In this document: positions 11,004 through 22,331 of the stretch, piece after piece
How positions within the stretch are numbered: the stretch's first letter is position 1
Layout: each line of letters starts with the position of its first letter
Source of the DNA: Filobasidium wieringae
Taxonomy: Eukaryota; Basidiomycota; Tremellomycetes; Filobasidiales; Filobasidiaceae
Direction: 5' to 3'
Assembly: GCA_001600055.1 (NCBI GenBank)
Contig: BCIV01000017.1
Location: forward strand, 248,001 to 312,000
DNA: 64,000 nucleotides
Made by a program: the position numbers and the translations under genes
The notes under the pieces: model-generated
Database searches by the model: none
Told to the model about the DNA's origin: nothing
What the model saw: the letters and a program-made list of their open reading frames with translations, nothing else

Positions 11004-12449
11004 ATGACTATCAAGAGGAAATCAACTAGCTCGAGCTCGCCGGATCAGGCCAAGAGAGCCAAGGTGGCACACGACTTCGGCAGTGGCGAATCCAAACCGA
11101 TGACGGAGAAGGAGAAGAGGAAGGCTGCGAGAATGATCAGGAACAGGCAGTCTGCTCAGATGTGAGTTTCAGCGTTACATCTTCTAAGCTGAATTAATAT
11201 TGATCGTTCCCGTCTGTTTCTGGTGCAGTTCTCGAGACAAGAAACGGGAACATGTAGAACGGCTAGAAGAACAGATCGCTAGATTGCAAGCCGAGAATAA
11301 GGACTTGGTTACCCGGATGGTCCAGAACAATTCCATTTCCTTAATCAATGGCAATGGACACATCGTACCGCCCTTGTCTCCTGGGCCTAGCTCCAAGATG
11401 GGGATCAGGGAAACGGGACAATCCGATTTGACCTGTGAATCTTCCTTCGATTCGGACGACGAAGAAGACGAAGACGATGATGATGGAGACGACGGGATTG
11501 ATAACTCGACCGATGATTCCGTTCGACAATCATCGATGAAACTCGGACCATCTCCTTCGTCTCACTCAACTCACCTTCCAACAACTCCTTCGCCACATAC
11601 TTCAGGGCCCATCTCGTCCTCGACCCCGACTTCAGCTCTTGTCGCACTCGCAACGGAGAATGCATCACTGAAGAGTCGGTTGGCAAAGCTCGAGAGGGTT
11701 GTTCAAATCATTCTAGGAATGAACCAGCAGGAACCCTCTGGCTTAGGCTTAGATGCGTTGGGACTACTCGGACCCGATTCCAACGCAATCGCTAGCGAGG
11801 AACCAAACCCTGCGCAGCCGACTGCCAACCTCTTTACCCCGCTGGTCAACCCCAATGTCACGCAAGGTCAGACAATGCTCACTACGCCAGCATCTCAACC
11901 TAGTGCTTTACCGTTCACCTCCACTTTCCCATCATCCCTGATCTCACCTCCTCGACCCAACCCCTCAGTCTTTACCTCTAATCTTTTCCTCTCAACTGAT
12001 CCTCAAGATCACGCTCGTCATCCAGCAGCGATGACGATCCCTTCAAGCAAGGGAACCCTGCAGCGGGCGTGTTTCTCCTCCCCTCTCTTCCTCAAGCAGA
12101 GCTCCCTAGTGGGGCCCGGCTTGGCGAAGAGCAAGGAGGCTATGGGGCGATCGGATCTGGAAGCAAAGCTTATGAGGGAGAAGATTGGGCTTGGACTCAA
12201 AAGAGTCGTGGAGTGGAGAATGAGATGTGGGGAGGAAGAACGTGGGTTACCGATCGTTGCCAATCAATGGGGGGTAGTGTAGTCCCCTTTCGGCAAGAGG
12301 AAGTGGATTCTTTCGATAAACAAACTGGCCCGCCCAACGAACCCATCATGTTCGATAATATCGACTTGAATTCGACAGGATTCGACTTGAGTGCATTTGA
12401 ATTACCCATGCTTCCGGACCTCTTCGGTCCTGCCCCCGTTCTGCAATAA
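11004..12449 (+). CDS. HXL1: bZIP unfolded-protein-response transcription factor (HAC1/XBP1-type), frame-switched by unconventional splicing
   Basis: Master regulator of the unfolded protein response, made active when Ire1 cuts its mRNA. Exon 1 (11004-11161) and exon 2 (from 11229) join across a normal GTGAGT intron. They give RKAARMIRNRQSAQISRDKKREHVERLEEQ, a basic region with the N..SAQ..SR pattern of HAC1/XBP1, followed by a leucine zipper at about residues 40-90 (shown here as landmarks: NRQSAQISRDKK, then LEEQIARLQAEN). The frame from exon 2 runs to a stop at 12282 (403 residues, unspliced form). A second frame, open from before 12069 to a stop at 12449, ends in FDLSAFELPMLPDLFG, an acidic-hydrophobic activation-domain-like tail. 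Removing 12064-12119 joins the two and gives 440 residues. A helical zipper-like repeat LENASLKSRLAKLERV-type segment lies at about 11660-11710. Symbol by analogy with Cryptococcus HXL1. Confidence 0.92.
12064..12119 (+). other. Predicted Ire1-type unconventional intron, 56 nt
   Basis: The 5' site CTGCAG|CGG sits in a small GC hairpin (CCC-TGCAGC-GGG). The 3' site CCCGG|CTTGG sits in another (GCC-CGGCTT-GGC). Both fit the CNG|C cleavage pattern of HAC1-type mRNAs. Length 56 is 3n+2, exactly what is needed to move from the frame ending at 12282 to the frame ending at 12449. Cleavage three bases earlier (CTG|CAG), giving 59 nt, is equally in frame. The edges lack a GT donor and AG acceptor. The Cryptococcus HXL1 intron is, from memory, also 56 nt. 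Confidence 0.8.
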
Positions 12450-13609
12450 GAAGGACATCCATATAGATTACGGATCAAAGCTCTCAGGTAGGTTGCTACG
12501 GATGTTCTCGTCCTGTCTGGATTCATGCTAATCTTCTTTTGATTTAGATACGAGCCAAATACCACACCAAGCTGCTGGGCAGCTCCTTATAATCATATTC
12601 TCGGACCCGTCTGATTCGCTCGACACTCTCGACTTTTGTCATCGGCTTATCGCGGCCTTTCTCTCTTTTTACCCTCGCTCAATACCGCCCGCTTTTAATC
12701 ACCGTGCCCTTAATCGAGTCATCTCTCTCCCAGCTTGTTTTGCCTGAAGAATTCTCGCTGGTCCCCGCTCTCTCGCAAGAGGTCGAGCCGGATCGCAGGT
12801 GTCTTCAGGTGAAAATGACAAGGAGCAGGATGCAATGATATAGAGGTGATGGTGGTTAATGCGGATGCGTAGTTTTGCGTAGGTGATCAGAGCGTCAAGC
12901 GGTTGATAGACTGCCGACGTGATTGAGAGATGAAACAGGATCGCCGGAGTTAATCGTTGTATTCCGGTAATGTTATGGGACATATATGCCCTCTTAGATA
13001 AGATATTCACGAAAGAAGCGTTTCATACAATATGCCTCACGCAAGAAAAGTTCGAACAGGAATCAGGAATGCCAAGGCCTGATAGAAGGGTGCTTCTCAC
13101 TCGCCAGCTGGCGAGACAGATCTTGAAGCCACAGTTGACAAACTATAGAGGAGATCACGGTGCCTGTTCATTCATTATCCATCACAAATAGCCTCTTTTC
13201 GTTGTGGCCCTACTATATCCCCCGACAACGAGGAAGAAGCAAACCGTAAACTCTCTGTACCTTTGCTACATAGTGGCCAAAACTGTGCTGGTAGGTGCGG
13301 CGTGACTATGTCTGACAGATCATGACTTGGCGATCAGCAAATAGGGTGGCATCCTGCGTGCGCGATCTGATCAAACACTGCCTGAGAAGATTGGCCTGGT
13401 CCAATCTTTCAGCCATAGAGTGCAGCAAGCTGTCTAAAGACGCTTATAGAACCTCAACGCCACGCAGAACAGAAATGCACGGCAGCCGCAAGCATTGACC
13501 ACCAACATACCAAACACTCATTCATTCATAGGTATAAGATTCGGAAGGGTCGTCGTCACAAGGAGAATAGGGCGTCAAGATAGCGTCACTCGAAAACAGG
13601 ATTTGAAGA
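12450..13609. other. Intergenic between convergent genes, 1.16 kb
   Basis: Lies between the 3' ends of HXL1 (plus) and CDC4 (minus). No exon with recognisable protein homology, no tRNA T-loop and no repeat was seen. The open frame at 12970-13191 has an ATG but no family resemblance. Presumably the two 3' UTRs and a spacer. Confidence 0.5.
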
Positions 13610-14374
13610 TCACTGGGAGATAATGCTCCTAACGAATTGGTGGTAGTCGATCTGGCCATCGCTGTTCACGCATGTTACTGAGCTTCGTATTCGACCCTGA
13701 GATCGATTGAAGAGAAACTTACGTGGTAGCGACTCCCTTCAACAACTCATCTACCTCTTCGTCAGTCATCTTTTCTCCTAATTGAGTCAGAACGTATCGG
13801 AGTTCTCCAGCTCCGATAAGACCTTTACCGGTCTTGTCGAAGACTTGGAAGCCCTTGATGAACTCATCTATTGGGTATCAAGATTGTAGAGGTAAAGGCA
13901 AAATGAATTGAATAATCAGTTACCATCACTTGATGCGACCATGTCAATCGAATACTGACCTTCCGTACCAGCCGGTCTCCATCCATCAGGCCTGTTCAAG
14001 ATCTGTAAGAATTCATTGTAGTCGACTGGAAGACTTAAAATTAGTTCGTGCCGTTCTCAGTTGTAATGATCGATATCACATACAGGAAGCACCGATCTTT
14101 CCGGTAAGATCTCCAACTTCTCTTTGGGTGGGATTTTGTCCAAGAGAACGAAGCAGCTCCCCGAGCGAGTCTCTAGGTACACGACCGGTTCCCTTTTTGT
14201 CAAATAAGGCGAAAGCCTCTTGGTATTCTAAATTGAAAGCAAATAAATCAGCTCATCACGCAAGGGTTCCAAGATTACAGAGTTCATGCCTACCGGTAGA
14301 GTCAGCCTGATAAGGATAAGATAATGTCGTCAGTCAGTAGATACCGGCAGCTGTTGAGAGTGGACACATACCAT
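13610..14374 (-). CDS. CDC4: Essential myosin light chain Cdc4 (EF-hand)
   Basis: Calmodulin-superfamily light chain of type II/V myosin, needed for contractile-ring assembly in cytokinesis. The spliced protein starts [17 protein letters not shown] and continues with [71 protein letters not shown] and [13 protein letters not shown] (stop at 13610). It matches fission yeast Cdc4 along its whole length. Four EF-hand repeats are present; the first loop ([11 protein letters not shown]) and others are degenerate for calcium, as usual for essential light chains. The 5' end is unusual. The ATG is alone in its coding exon (14372-14374), followed by a 65-nt intron (14307-14371, GTATGT...TCAG), a 13-nt exon (14294-14306) and a 66-nt intron (14228-14293). 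At least three further introns follow. Confidence 0.92.
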
Positions 14375-14624
14375 ATTGTCAATGCAAGCTGCAAGTCAAG
14401 CGATACAAGTGAAGTGAGGATAGAAACGCAGACACGATCAGCATGTGATGGTGGAATGATCGTCAACAACAAAGAGCAGCTAAGTTAGGCTTTGTTGACA
14501 ATGTCGCCCTCGTCACAGCACAGCGTGAGAAAGCGCCAAAGAAGGATCAAACAGGGTATGGTATTCTTCAGCTACAAGTTACAGGCGTTTCTATCTAGAT
14601 ACATTGACTGCATGCCTAGCCTGT

Positions 14625-17600
14625 TCATCGTCTCGCGGAAACCTCCTCTTGAGCTACAGGTCGTGGCCTCAAATCGCTTCCGATACGTTTGATCATCATC
14701 GTCGCCTTGGCTTCATTCTGTTCCTTTGCGCGTTTGTAAGCTTCTTTCCTCTGCTCCGTGGTCGTCATGGCTCTGTTGAAGGCTATGACGATACGTTCTC
14801 TCTCTTCAAGGCTGCTCCTGTTGAAAGCGTCCATGCTCACGTCTGCACGAGGCTTGATATAAGGGTTGTTGCGCTTGCGCCGAGCTTTTTGAAGCGAGTT
14901 AGCGATCCCTCGAGCCGGCTGTGCCACCAATGCGAGTGCACCTAATACAATTTTCGAGACGTTGAGTCAGAAAATAATAATTCGTAGATGAGTGAAATTT
15001 GGCTCACCACTAGCAGGCTTGAACAACGCGTCAAGCACTCCGTGAGCCAGTCCCTTTCCAGCGCCAGCCCAGCCCTAAAAAACACATGCGATATCGCAAT
15101 GAGCGATCTGCGGGTAAGATACCAAACTGACGGGACTTACCCCATCTCTAGCTCCAAAGTAAGGCTTGTAGATCAAACCCCCGTATCCGTCTCCAAACCC
15201 GTAAGCGAGGCCCTTTCCCCCTTCAATGAACCCATCAAGAACTCCTTCCGGTTTCCGCATCCGAATCTCACTGCCCCAGAACTTTGGCAATGCCTCTAAG
15301 CTGTCGTAGAACCCTACTACAGTATTGACCAGACCCAGTATAGGAGCAGTCATGAGAGTGCTGACCGAACCCACAGGTTTGTAGAACAATTCTGCTCCAG
15401 TGACTAATCCGGATGTAATGGTGGATAGCATCTTTGTCACACCTCCAGCGAGTGGGAACAAGGCGATACGTTTCGGATCGTACTCGCGTGCGCGATGAGG
15501 GCGCAGTTCATCCCAAGCGATTTTTCCTGCATCGACCAGGACACATGCAGCTAATCCGCTGAGGCGGAGGCAAAGCTGCTTGTGCCTCCAGATTGCCACC
15601 CTCGTCTCGTCGAGATCGCAGATCATATTGGAGATGGGCAAATTCTTATGAAAGAAGGCAATCGCGGTCGATTCCCCGTCTTCGTCCCTGATGGCTTCAC
15701 CGAATTTTGCTGCTGCGTGCCGAATCTCAGGACTGAGGGCGGATTTGATCGCTTCCGTAAGGGTTTCAGTGGTCAACTTGCTATACGGGATCGGTTCTGG
15801 ACCAGCGCCCGCACGTGCAACCATCGCTCCTTGGAACGGTTGATCGCCGAAAAACGGCACGACGATCGTCGGTACTCCATTCTTGAGACCGATAGCTGTG
15901 GTACCAGCTCCTCCATGATGACAAACCGCTGCAACCCTTCCGTCGGCGAAGAGCCAGTCATGCGGGACGTTCCCCAAGATAAAGACGTTCTCTGGGATGT
16001 CCTGGGCTCCAATATCGCTCCAGCCAGCACTGACCAATGCTCTCACGCCGGTAGCAGCAACCGTCTCGAAGATGGTTCGAGTGAGTTTATCAGGATCGTC
16101 CACAACGATCGAACCAAATCCGATATACACCGGAGGAGGTCCAGCAGCCAAAAACTCTGCCAATTTCGGATCAGGTGTATAATCGGTATCCCCGAGCCAG
16201 AAATAACCGCTTATCGCGATGTGCGATTTCCAGTCATTAGGCTTTGGCACCACTGCAGGACTCCAGCAATAGATATGCGGGATTTTTAAACGATCTGCTA
16301 GACCTGGTCCTTCGGTAGAATCAAGACGATCCAAGTGAAGATCGTTTTGTCGGAAGTCATTGATGACCCCTCGGAGACCTTGCCATGTCATATGCTCTGC
16401 CAGTGCGTAGGTAAGATAGTTCGTCAAGTTCTTTTCCGCGTTACTCTGTTTGATATTGACCAGAGGATGATTGAAATCGATGGTAGGCGACCAGGGCATG
16501 GTGAACGTCACTATCATTGGTAAACCACTCATCTCGGCGATATGAGCATGGGCAAAGCTAGGTGGGTTGGAAAGGATCGCGTCCGCTGCGAAAGCTCGAC
16601 CGGTTTCCGAATCCGGCATGTAGGTCGATACGAGGAAGTTATGAAGCATCTATGAGAATCATGAGATCAGGAGGTTTCATAATCAATAAAAGTGAGCTGT
16701 ACCTACCTCTTTGACCATGTGTTGCTTCTTTCCAATTTCTCCCTTTCGAATAGACTCCATTCCAGGTAATAACCCAGGATCTACATGAAGTGGAACTCCC
16801 TATCAGTTTCATTGATCACATACGTTGTATTCATCTCGTGCACTCACTCTTGACCATATAAGCCATCAACTCCTTTGGACTTCCACCTACATCGAAGAAT
16901 TCTAGACGACCCATGATTTCCTTTTCTTCTTCAGTGGGATCAGCTGAACTTATTGGCTGGCTCGGTTTGGTTTGAGCGACCTGTTTCGTCTTCTCGAATC
17001 GATCATGCTCGATGAGTTTCGAGTCGTCCTCCAGATGGAGTTTCTCGAACTGATCAGGTTTCTCTTGATTTGGGCTTTCCGTATACCGTCCCGATTGCCA
17101 TCCTCCACTCTCTTCATCTTTCCGTTGCCTAAAACCTGAACCTGAATTCAAAGGACCTTTACTCCTCTCGCCGCTAATTCCCGACTCTGACCCTCTTCTG
17201 GAACCGCGTAAGCGAGTCAACAATATCCTCCTGCCCGTCTTCAAGACGAATTCCTTGAAATCCCCATGAGTACAGATCCGCACTCTATGTTTACTTTCAC
17301 ATAGAACCAATTGGATCGCAAGGGAAAGGTAAGGTTGAACGTCTCCTCTTGATCCTGTTATGAAGATGACGATGTTAAGGGAAGGAGGAGGACGGGTATA
17401 GAGTTGGGTTGCAGGGAGTTCATCATCATCGACCGCGTAGTCTAATGGGATAGGGGGGAGAGACTTTTTGATATTCCTACAAGCAAATCGAGTTAGTGTT
17501 CAGTCGAGCAGACCAGAAACAATCGGTCTTACAGGGTAACGTCAATTCTACCATCATCACGTAGATCCGCCTGAGCATCTGCTCCTTCTCCGCTAGTCTT

Positions 17601-18374
17601 ATAAGTAGTGGGGTCCAATGAAGAGGAGGTCGTCTCCGAATCGTGCCGAGCTAGGCTAGGGGTGCTCGCTCTGCTCGGTGGAGCAGACGACGCTTGCGAT
17701 CTGGTAGATTGCTGGGACGATTGAGCATGGCGGTAGGGAGGTCGATTACTCGACGAGGAGGTTTCGGTTGACATGGTGTAACGGGTATCCGACTGCTGAT
17801 TAGCTAGATGATAATCCTTCCCTGAAGCAAGACGTTGAGCGGATTGATCGTTGGAGCGGTTGGCGTATGGATTCAGAGGTAGAGAAGCTGTATGCGTCGG
17901 ATCTGGCCGATGAGGATGCCCGTATTTGTCCTCGTCTACCCACAAGCCATCGTAAGCATCATTTTCAGGCTTGCTCTGAGGCAGAGATTTGTGTTGCAGC
18001 TGATGATTTTGATAGTCGGATGAGGTCGACCCATGTCCTTCGAATCGCTGGTAGACAGGAGGAGACGAAAGGGATGACGAAGGGGAAGGGTCGCGCGATT
18101 TTGAATGGAAGGAAGCATTTCGCGAACCCTGCCTGAGACGGTCGGAAGCACGGTAACTTTGGCTACGAGAGTATCGGAAGGGTTCCTGTCCCGTCTCTGC
18201 AGATGTCCCAGGTGCAGGTCGGAGCTGCTGATCAGAATAAGCGGTCCCAGTCATAGGTTGTCCCGTTTGAGGGTGAAAATCGTTCTCCATGGGCGTAGGC
18301 GATCTGCTTCCGCTGATGACTTCGCTATGCGTAGCAAAGTGAGATGAAGAGGGGTAAATATGGTTGCCGTCCAT
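14625..18374 (-). CDS. Sterol 3-beta-glucosyltransferase-type UDP-glycosyltransferase
   Basis: Transfers glucose from a UDP-sugar to a sterol or another lipid (UGT51/Atg26-like, GT1 family). The N-terminal ~280 residues (18374 to about 17529) are disordered and Ser/Gln-rich. The glycosyltransferase N-domain starts at about 17385 with IVIFITGSRGDVQPYLSLA, the classic GSRGDVQP motif, then VRICTHGDFKEFV. A long exon (16649-15140) has WSPAVVPKPNDW, VYIGFGSIVV, LGNVPHDWLF and CHHGGAGTTAIGLKNGVP...PFFGDQPF, the UDP-sugar binding motif. The C-terminal part holds GGLIYKPYFGARDG, QPARGIANS and a basic helical tail ending at 14625. Unlike Atg26 I see no GRAM or PH domain before the catalytic part, so this looks like the shorter UGT paralogue of fungi. 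An in-frame ATG at 18551 could extend the N-terminus by 59 residues; 18374 is preferred. Confidence 0.9.
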
Positions 18375-18826
18375 CTTTCCTGGAGATATGAGAGCACCGC
18401 TCGTTAGGTACAATCGTATCAGGTGTGTGTATTGCTGAGCCAGCTCGGATTGTACGTGCTGTAACACGAGCTTGAGCTTTGTTGTGTTATACCCAGAAAT
18501 CGATATCAAAACGGCTTCAAATGTGGGAAGCCGAGATCGCCGACGGAACATGGCGATCCCCGACGGCGGGACCGTAGGTTTCACTCGAGGTCGGTTTTAA
18601 ATTTGGCTGTATAGTTTCTAGGTCGTCGATCCGCCATGCACCTGGGGAGATCGTACTCGCATGAGTTGCAGCAACGGAACTACGGATCTCTAGCGTTTAG
18701 GATCTGTACCAAGTACTTTTCAGAGCGACGAGAAAGGCTCCGACGGTACGAAAGTATCATTAACCGATAGATCGATAACAGGTCAGGCTCATGTTATCAC
18801 ATACGAACGCTCCTCAGAACACCCGC
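18375..18826. other. Intergenic, about 450 bp
   Basis: Promoter side of the glucosyltransferase gene and 3' side of the PLP-enzyme gene lying just beyond it, both on minus. The part up to 18551 could be coding if the upstream ATG of the glucosyltransferase is used. Nothing else recognisable is seen. Confidence 0.4.
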
Positions 18827-20234
18827 TTATACAAAAGCCTTCAACTTGTGCAAAGCTTGTCTAACATCTTCAATCAAATCCCTCGCGTCTTCTACTCCTA
18901 TGCTGAACCTGATCAACCTCCTATCGACCGTCTCATCACTCATAGCTCTCCACTCTACCAAACTTTCCACCCCTCCTAAACTAGTAGCGTGCTGGAAGAG
19001 GTGGAGGAGCGAGGGGAACCGTTTGGCCAATTCGGGGGTTTTAAGATGAACCGCAAAGACTGGCCCGTGACCATTAGGCATTTGTTTAGCGATCCAGCTG
19101 TTGGCGGGATCTTTGGCTTGGATGGAGGAGTGTAAAATATCGTCCACTAGGAATTTGACGAGTGAAGAATCCGATTCGAAATCTTGTGAATAAGGGCTAG
19201 ATTTCGAATGCAGGCAATCGTAGAACCAGTCCACTATCTTGGCCGTGTTCTCGCTCTGCCTGCTCAACCTCAATTCGAACGTCCTCATGCTCCTAACTGT
19301 CAACCAGCTTTCCATGTTACCCATGACGAACCCAATGTTGGTCCTATCGTCGAACAATCCTTTCCACCACTCTTCATTCTTCACGACCAAAACCCCGCAG
19401 AGGAGATCCGAATGACCCCCAAAGTACTTGGTCCCAGAATGCATGACCAGATCCGCTCCGTGCGCAAAGGGGTCTTGTAATCCAGGAGGAGCAAAAGTCG
19501 AATCTACCAAAAGATAAGCTCCCCTTGAATGAGCCTTTTCCGCATAGTAGGACATATCGTAGACTGTTCCTGTGGGGTTGATGGGAGTCTCGATATGGAT
19601 GACATCTCCCGGTTGTAAATCCTCTGCCGGACAATCGAGAGGGAGCGTTTTAAGACCGGTCAGACGAGAGTGAATGGCGAGGACTCCGTGAGATCCGTGA
19701 TACCCTCCACCGATAGAGACGCGACCTGGTTTGAGGAGAGTCTGTAGGTACACGTCGAAGGAGTGTAAGTAGCTACTCGATGGAAGTCGCTGATATCTTA
19801 CACACATAGGCCGCAAAGATAGCGCTTAATCCAGAGCTGTAACAGAGAGCTCTTCCTCCTGTCACGGAAGAAAGGATGGATTCAAGACGAGTAGTGTTCG
19901 GCGCTGTCTCTCGGGAGTACACATGTCCATCCATGGCGTACAACTTGAATCACGGAACGGAAGCCATATCAGCTTCCCCATCCTCCATGTACGCGGCATT
20001 CCGGTCAGAACTCACATCCGCATCCTTGGCCTCCACCAAATCATCTGGGTTACTGGCGAATCGGTAGGTGGTGGAGACGTGGAGAGCAGGAGCTACATCC
20101 TGAACACGTTGACTGAGACTTGGAGGAAGGTCGTTGAGCTTGTCATCGGCGTGAACCGATAAAGTGGAGATCGACTGATTGGCCGGACCGGGAAGAGCAG
20201 GAGCGTCAGGTGTGAGGTTGGTAGCTGCGGACAT
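18827..20234 (-). CDS. Cys/Met-metabolism PLP enzyme (cystathionine gamma-synthase/lyase-like)
   Basis: Fold-type I PLP enzyme of the transsulfuration family. Exon 1 starts [17 protein letters not shown] and includes the family N-terminal pattern VHADDKLND...[20 protein letters not shown] donor near 20018 leads to exon 2 ([22 protein letters not shown]...[17 protein letters not shown]). The 65-nt second intron is followed by one long exon with [30 protein letters not shown], the [14 protein letters not shown] turn (cofactor Asp) and [16 protein letters not shown], whose Lys is the PLP Schiff-base residue. The end is typical: [18 protein letters not shown]. Length about 425 residues is normal. 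The family contains gamma-synthase, beta-lyase and gamma-lyase activities that cannot be told apart by reading; several fungal members are annotated simply as cystathionine gamma-synthase-like. Confidence 0.92.
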
Positions 20235-20592
20235 GTTTGCTGTGATCCGGGGCAGTACTAGGGATTGAAGCTAAGGCAGCCAAGACCAGTAAGCAAGTTA
20301 GTCTTTTATATCTCTCGCCCTCCAGTTTATTGCAAAAGTCCGCAACGTCAAGTCAAGTACGGTCGTTTCGCTCGTATGGATGTCCCTCAACGGAAGCAAG
20401 ACGGCTTATTCCGGATCCATTTTCGGAGGCAAATAAGATCAAATATCTCGTTACAAGGTAAACGTCCATAAATATCCATACGGCCGGTCGCCAATCGTAC
20501 ATGCCAGAACAGTCCAGAGTCGTTAGTCGTTATATATATACGTTATTCCAAATCCCGCAAACAAGGACAGAGTTCGCCTGTTTATTCGCCGA
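20235..20592. other. Intergenic, 358 bp
   Basis: Between the start of the PLP-enzyme gene and the end of the HAD hydrolase gene, both on minus. AT-rich with a TATATATATA run near 20530. No coding signal. Confidence 0.45.
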
Positions 20593-21962
20593 TCAAAGGT
20601 TCCTCTCCTCGACCTCCTGCACAAGTTCCTCCAGACTGCGGATGATCTCCACACCCTTTTCCTGTAGTCCTTCGGCTTCTCCGGATTGCCTCTTCGCACC
20701 TTCAGACCAACGTCCGAGCCTCCTTAGAAGTCTGGGTTCTAGTCCTGCTCGAAGAGCACCTTGATAGTCGCTAGATCGCACAATACGTGAATCATCAGGA
20801 ACGATCGTACGCATGCGAAGATAAAGATTCAGACTCACGCTTCAAGCTCATCACCGATCATCAAGACTCCTTCCCAATTGTTAACCATGTGGTTTCCTTG
20901 ATCTGATTCTTCGTCCGAGATTAATCCCGCTCGATGACAAGCCAACTGGAAAATCCTGGAGTCGGGCTTCTTGACACCGACTTGACGAGAGATAGTTGCT
21001 CCGGTCGAAATGAGCTTGGGTAAAAGTTCGAGGTTCTCAAGGGTCCTTACTGTGAAGTGAAGGTACCGGTAGACTTAGGTCAGCGAGCAAGCGGACCAGT
21101 CATAAGACGGGATACGTACGGATATGATCATCAGCGTTCGAGATGATCCCGGTCGATACCCCTAATTCTTTCAACCTGAGGACTATGATTTGTCACGATC
21201 GAGACCATCAGTACAGCATCCGGTCCAACGATATACATGCTTGTTACTTACGACAAGGTCTGACATCGTCAAACACCTTGTATCCTTCTTTACTCTGGAA
21301 CCGATTGAGTAGGGAAGATGCCAAGTTAGGCAGAGCTTTAGACAACTCTATCATCCATCCAAATTCAGCATTAAGTGGAATCAAAGCGATGACGAGCAAC
21401 GTCTCTGTTAGTTCTCAGAACTGTGATCTCGAAACATAGCGGTACTGACCTGCATCAGGAACTCCCGATCGGCGCATGCATTCTTCAATCAAGAGGGTCC
21501 ACCATTGAGCCGGGTTCATGGGCGGGATGGAGTGAAGGCCCCAATCGGGGTGTAGTTTGGTTATCTTCTTGAAGGCTGATAAAGAGAAAGATCCGCCCGA
21601 TATACAAGATGTTCATCGGTTTAGTATTTGGATGATTGTATAGGACCTGAATGTGAACGGTGACTTGCCTGACTTGAACGCTTCTTTGACGGCTTCCGGC
21701 GTAACCTTCAGACCTGCTTTGACGGCTTCTTCTGCATATCTAAAAGATAAAGAATAGATTGAGCATATTCGCATGATCTGACTAGAGCGGATTACTGACT
21801 GAAGATGGATGGGCGCTCTAGGCGTTATCAATGTATCTATGAATATCGGTTGTATCCGTGAGCGGGATCGAGGTGAAATGGCTAAGAGGACTTACCGAAT
21901 GCATCAAAGAGGACCAAGCGGACGGGGTTCGATGTCCTGGTGGTAAGCGTCTTGGCTATCAT
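20593..21962 (-). CDS. HAD-superfamily hydrolase (HDHD3-like)
   Basis: Haloacid dehalogenase-like phosphatase. Exon 1 starts at an ATG at 21962 (MIAKTLTTRTSNPVRLVLFDAFDTL), giving motif I with the nucleophilic Asp and the general-acid Asp. The cap domain follows (EEAVKAGLKVTPEAVKEAFKS; HPDWGLHSIPPMNPAQWW). Motif II is GIISNADDH, motif III is VGVKKPDSRIF with the conserved Lys, and motif IV is MIGDELEADYQGALRAG. The C-terminal helix ends at a stop at 20593. At least six short introns split the cap and core. The architecture matches the HDHD3 group of predicted phosphatases, whose substrates are not generally known. The gene is divergent from the Sec7 GEF, 369 bp apart. Confidence 0.88.
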
Positions 21963-22331
21963 CGTCGTAGTGTGGCAGGAGGTTTATTGTATTGACGGCT
22001 GTTGAGAGCTGCGAGTATCTTTGGCGTAAAGATCGTTTCGCTCATCACCGGAAGACTCGAGCTTTTATATGTCGAGAGTTAGTCAGATATCACACACGCA
22101 CCTACCTCTATCCCCGCTTCAACCATCCGACGACTGCGTCAAGCAACGGAGTACCCTGATTTTCCCTTGGACAATCATCTCCAGTCAGATTCGAGGGTGT
22201 GTGCTTCTCGACCGGTCCGGTACAGGTACAGCGTAGTATCCATCATCTGTGCTTCTGCCGATCAAGCGATGTGAGACGGGCTCATCTACACGTTCTATAC
22301 GTCCTCGCAAATCTACCTTTCGCTTCCAATC
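21963..22331. promoter_or_regulatory. Divergent promoter region, 369 bp
   Basis: Separates the start codons of the HAD hydrolase (minus) and the Sec7 GEF (plus). No TATA box or clear factor site stands out; a CATCATCTG stretch near 22240 has no recognised role. Confidence 0.4.

Noticed and set aside
12069..12109. Ordinary GT...AG intron of 41 nt as the frame-switching segment of the bZIP gene
   Set aside because: It would also be 3n+2, but the GTGTTT donor is poor and there is no clear branch point. The CNG|C hairpin sites and the 56-nt size fit HAC1-type splicing better. Not fully excluded.
12970..13191. ATG-started frame of 73 codons
   Set aside because: No family resemblance, no conserved motif, and it lies between two 3' ends. 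Likely chance.
15582..16289. Plus-strand frame of 235 codons antisense to the UDP-glycosyltransferase
   Set aside because: The minus strand encodes clear UGT motifs here, including the HHGGAGTT block; the plus frame is a shadow.
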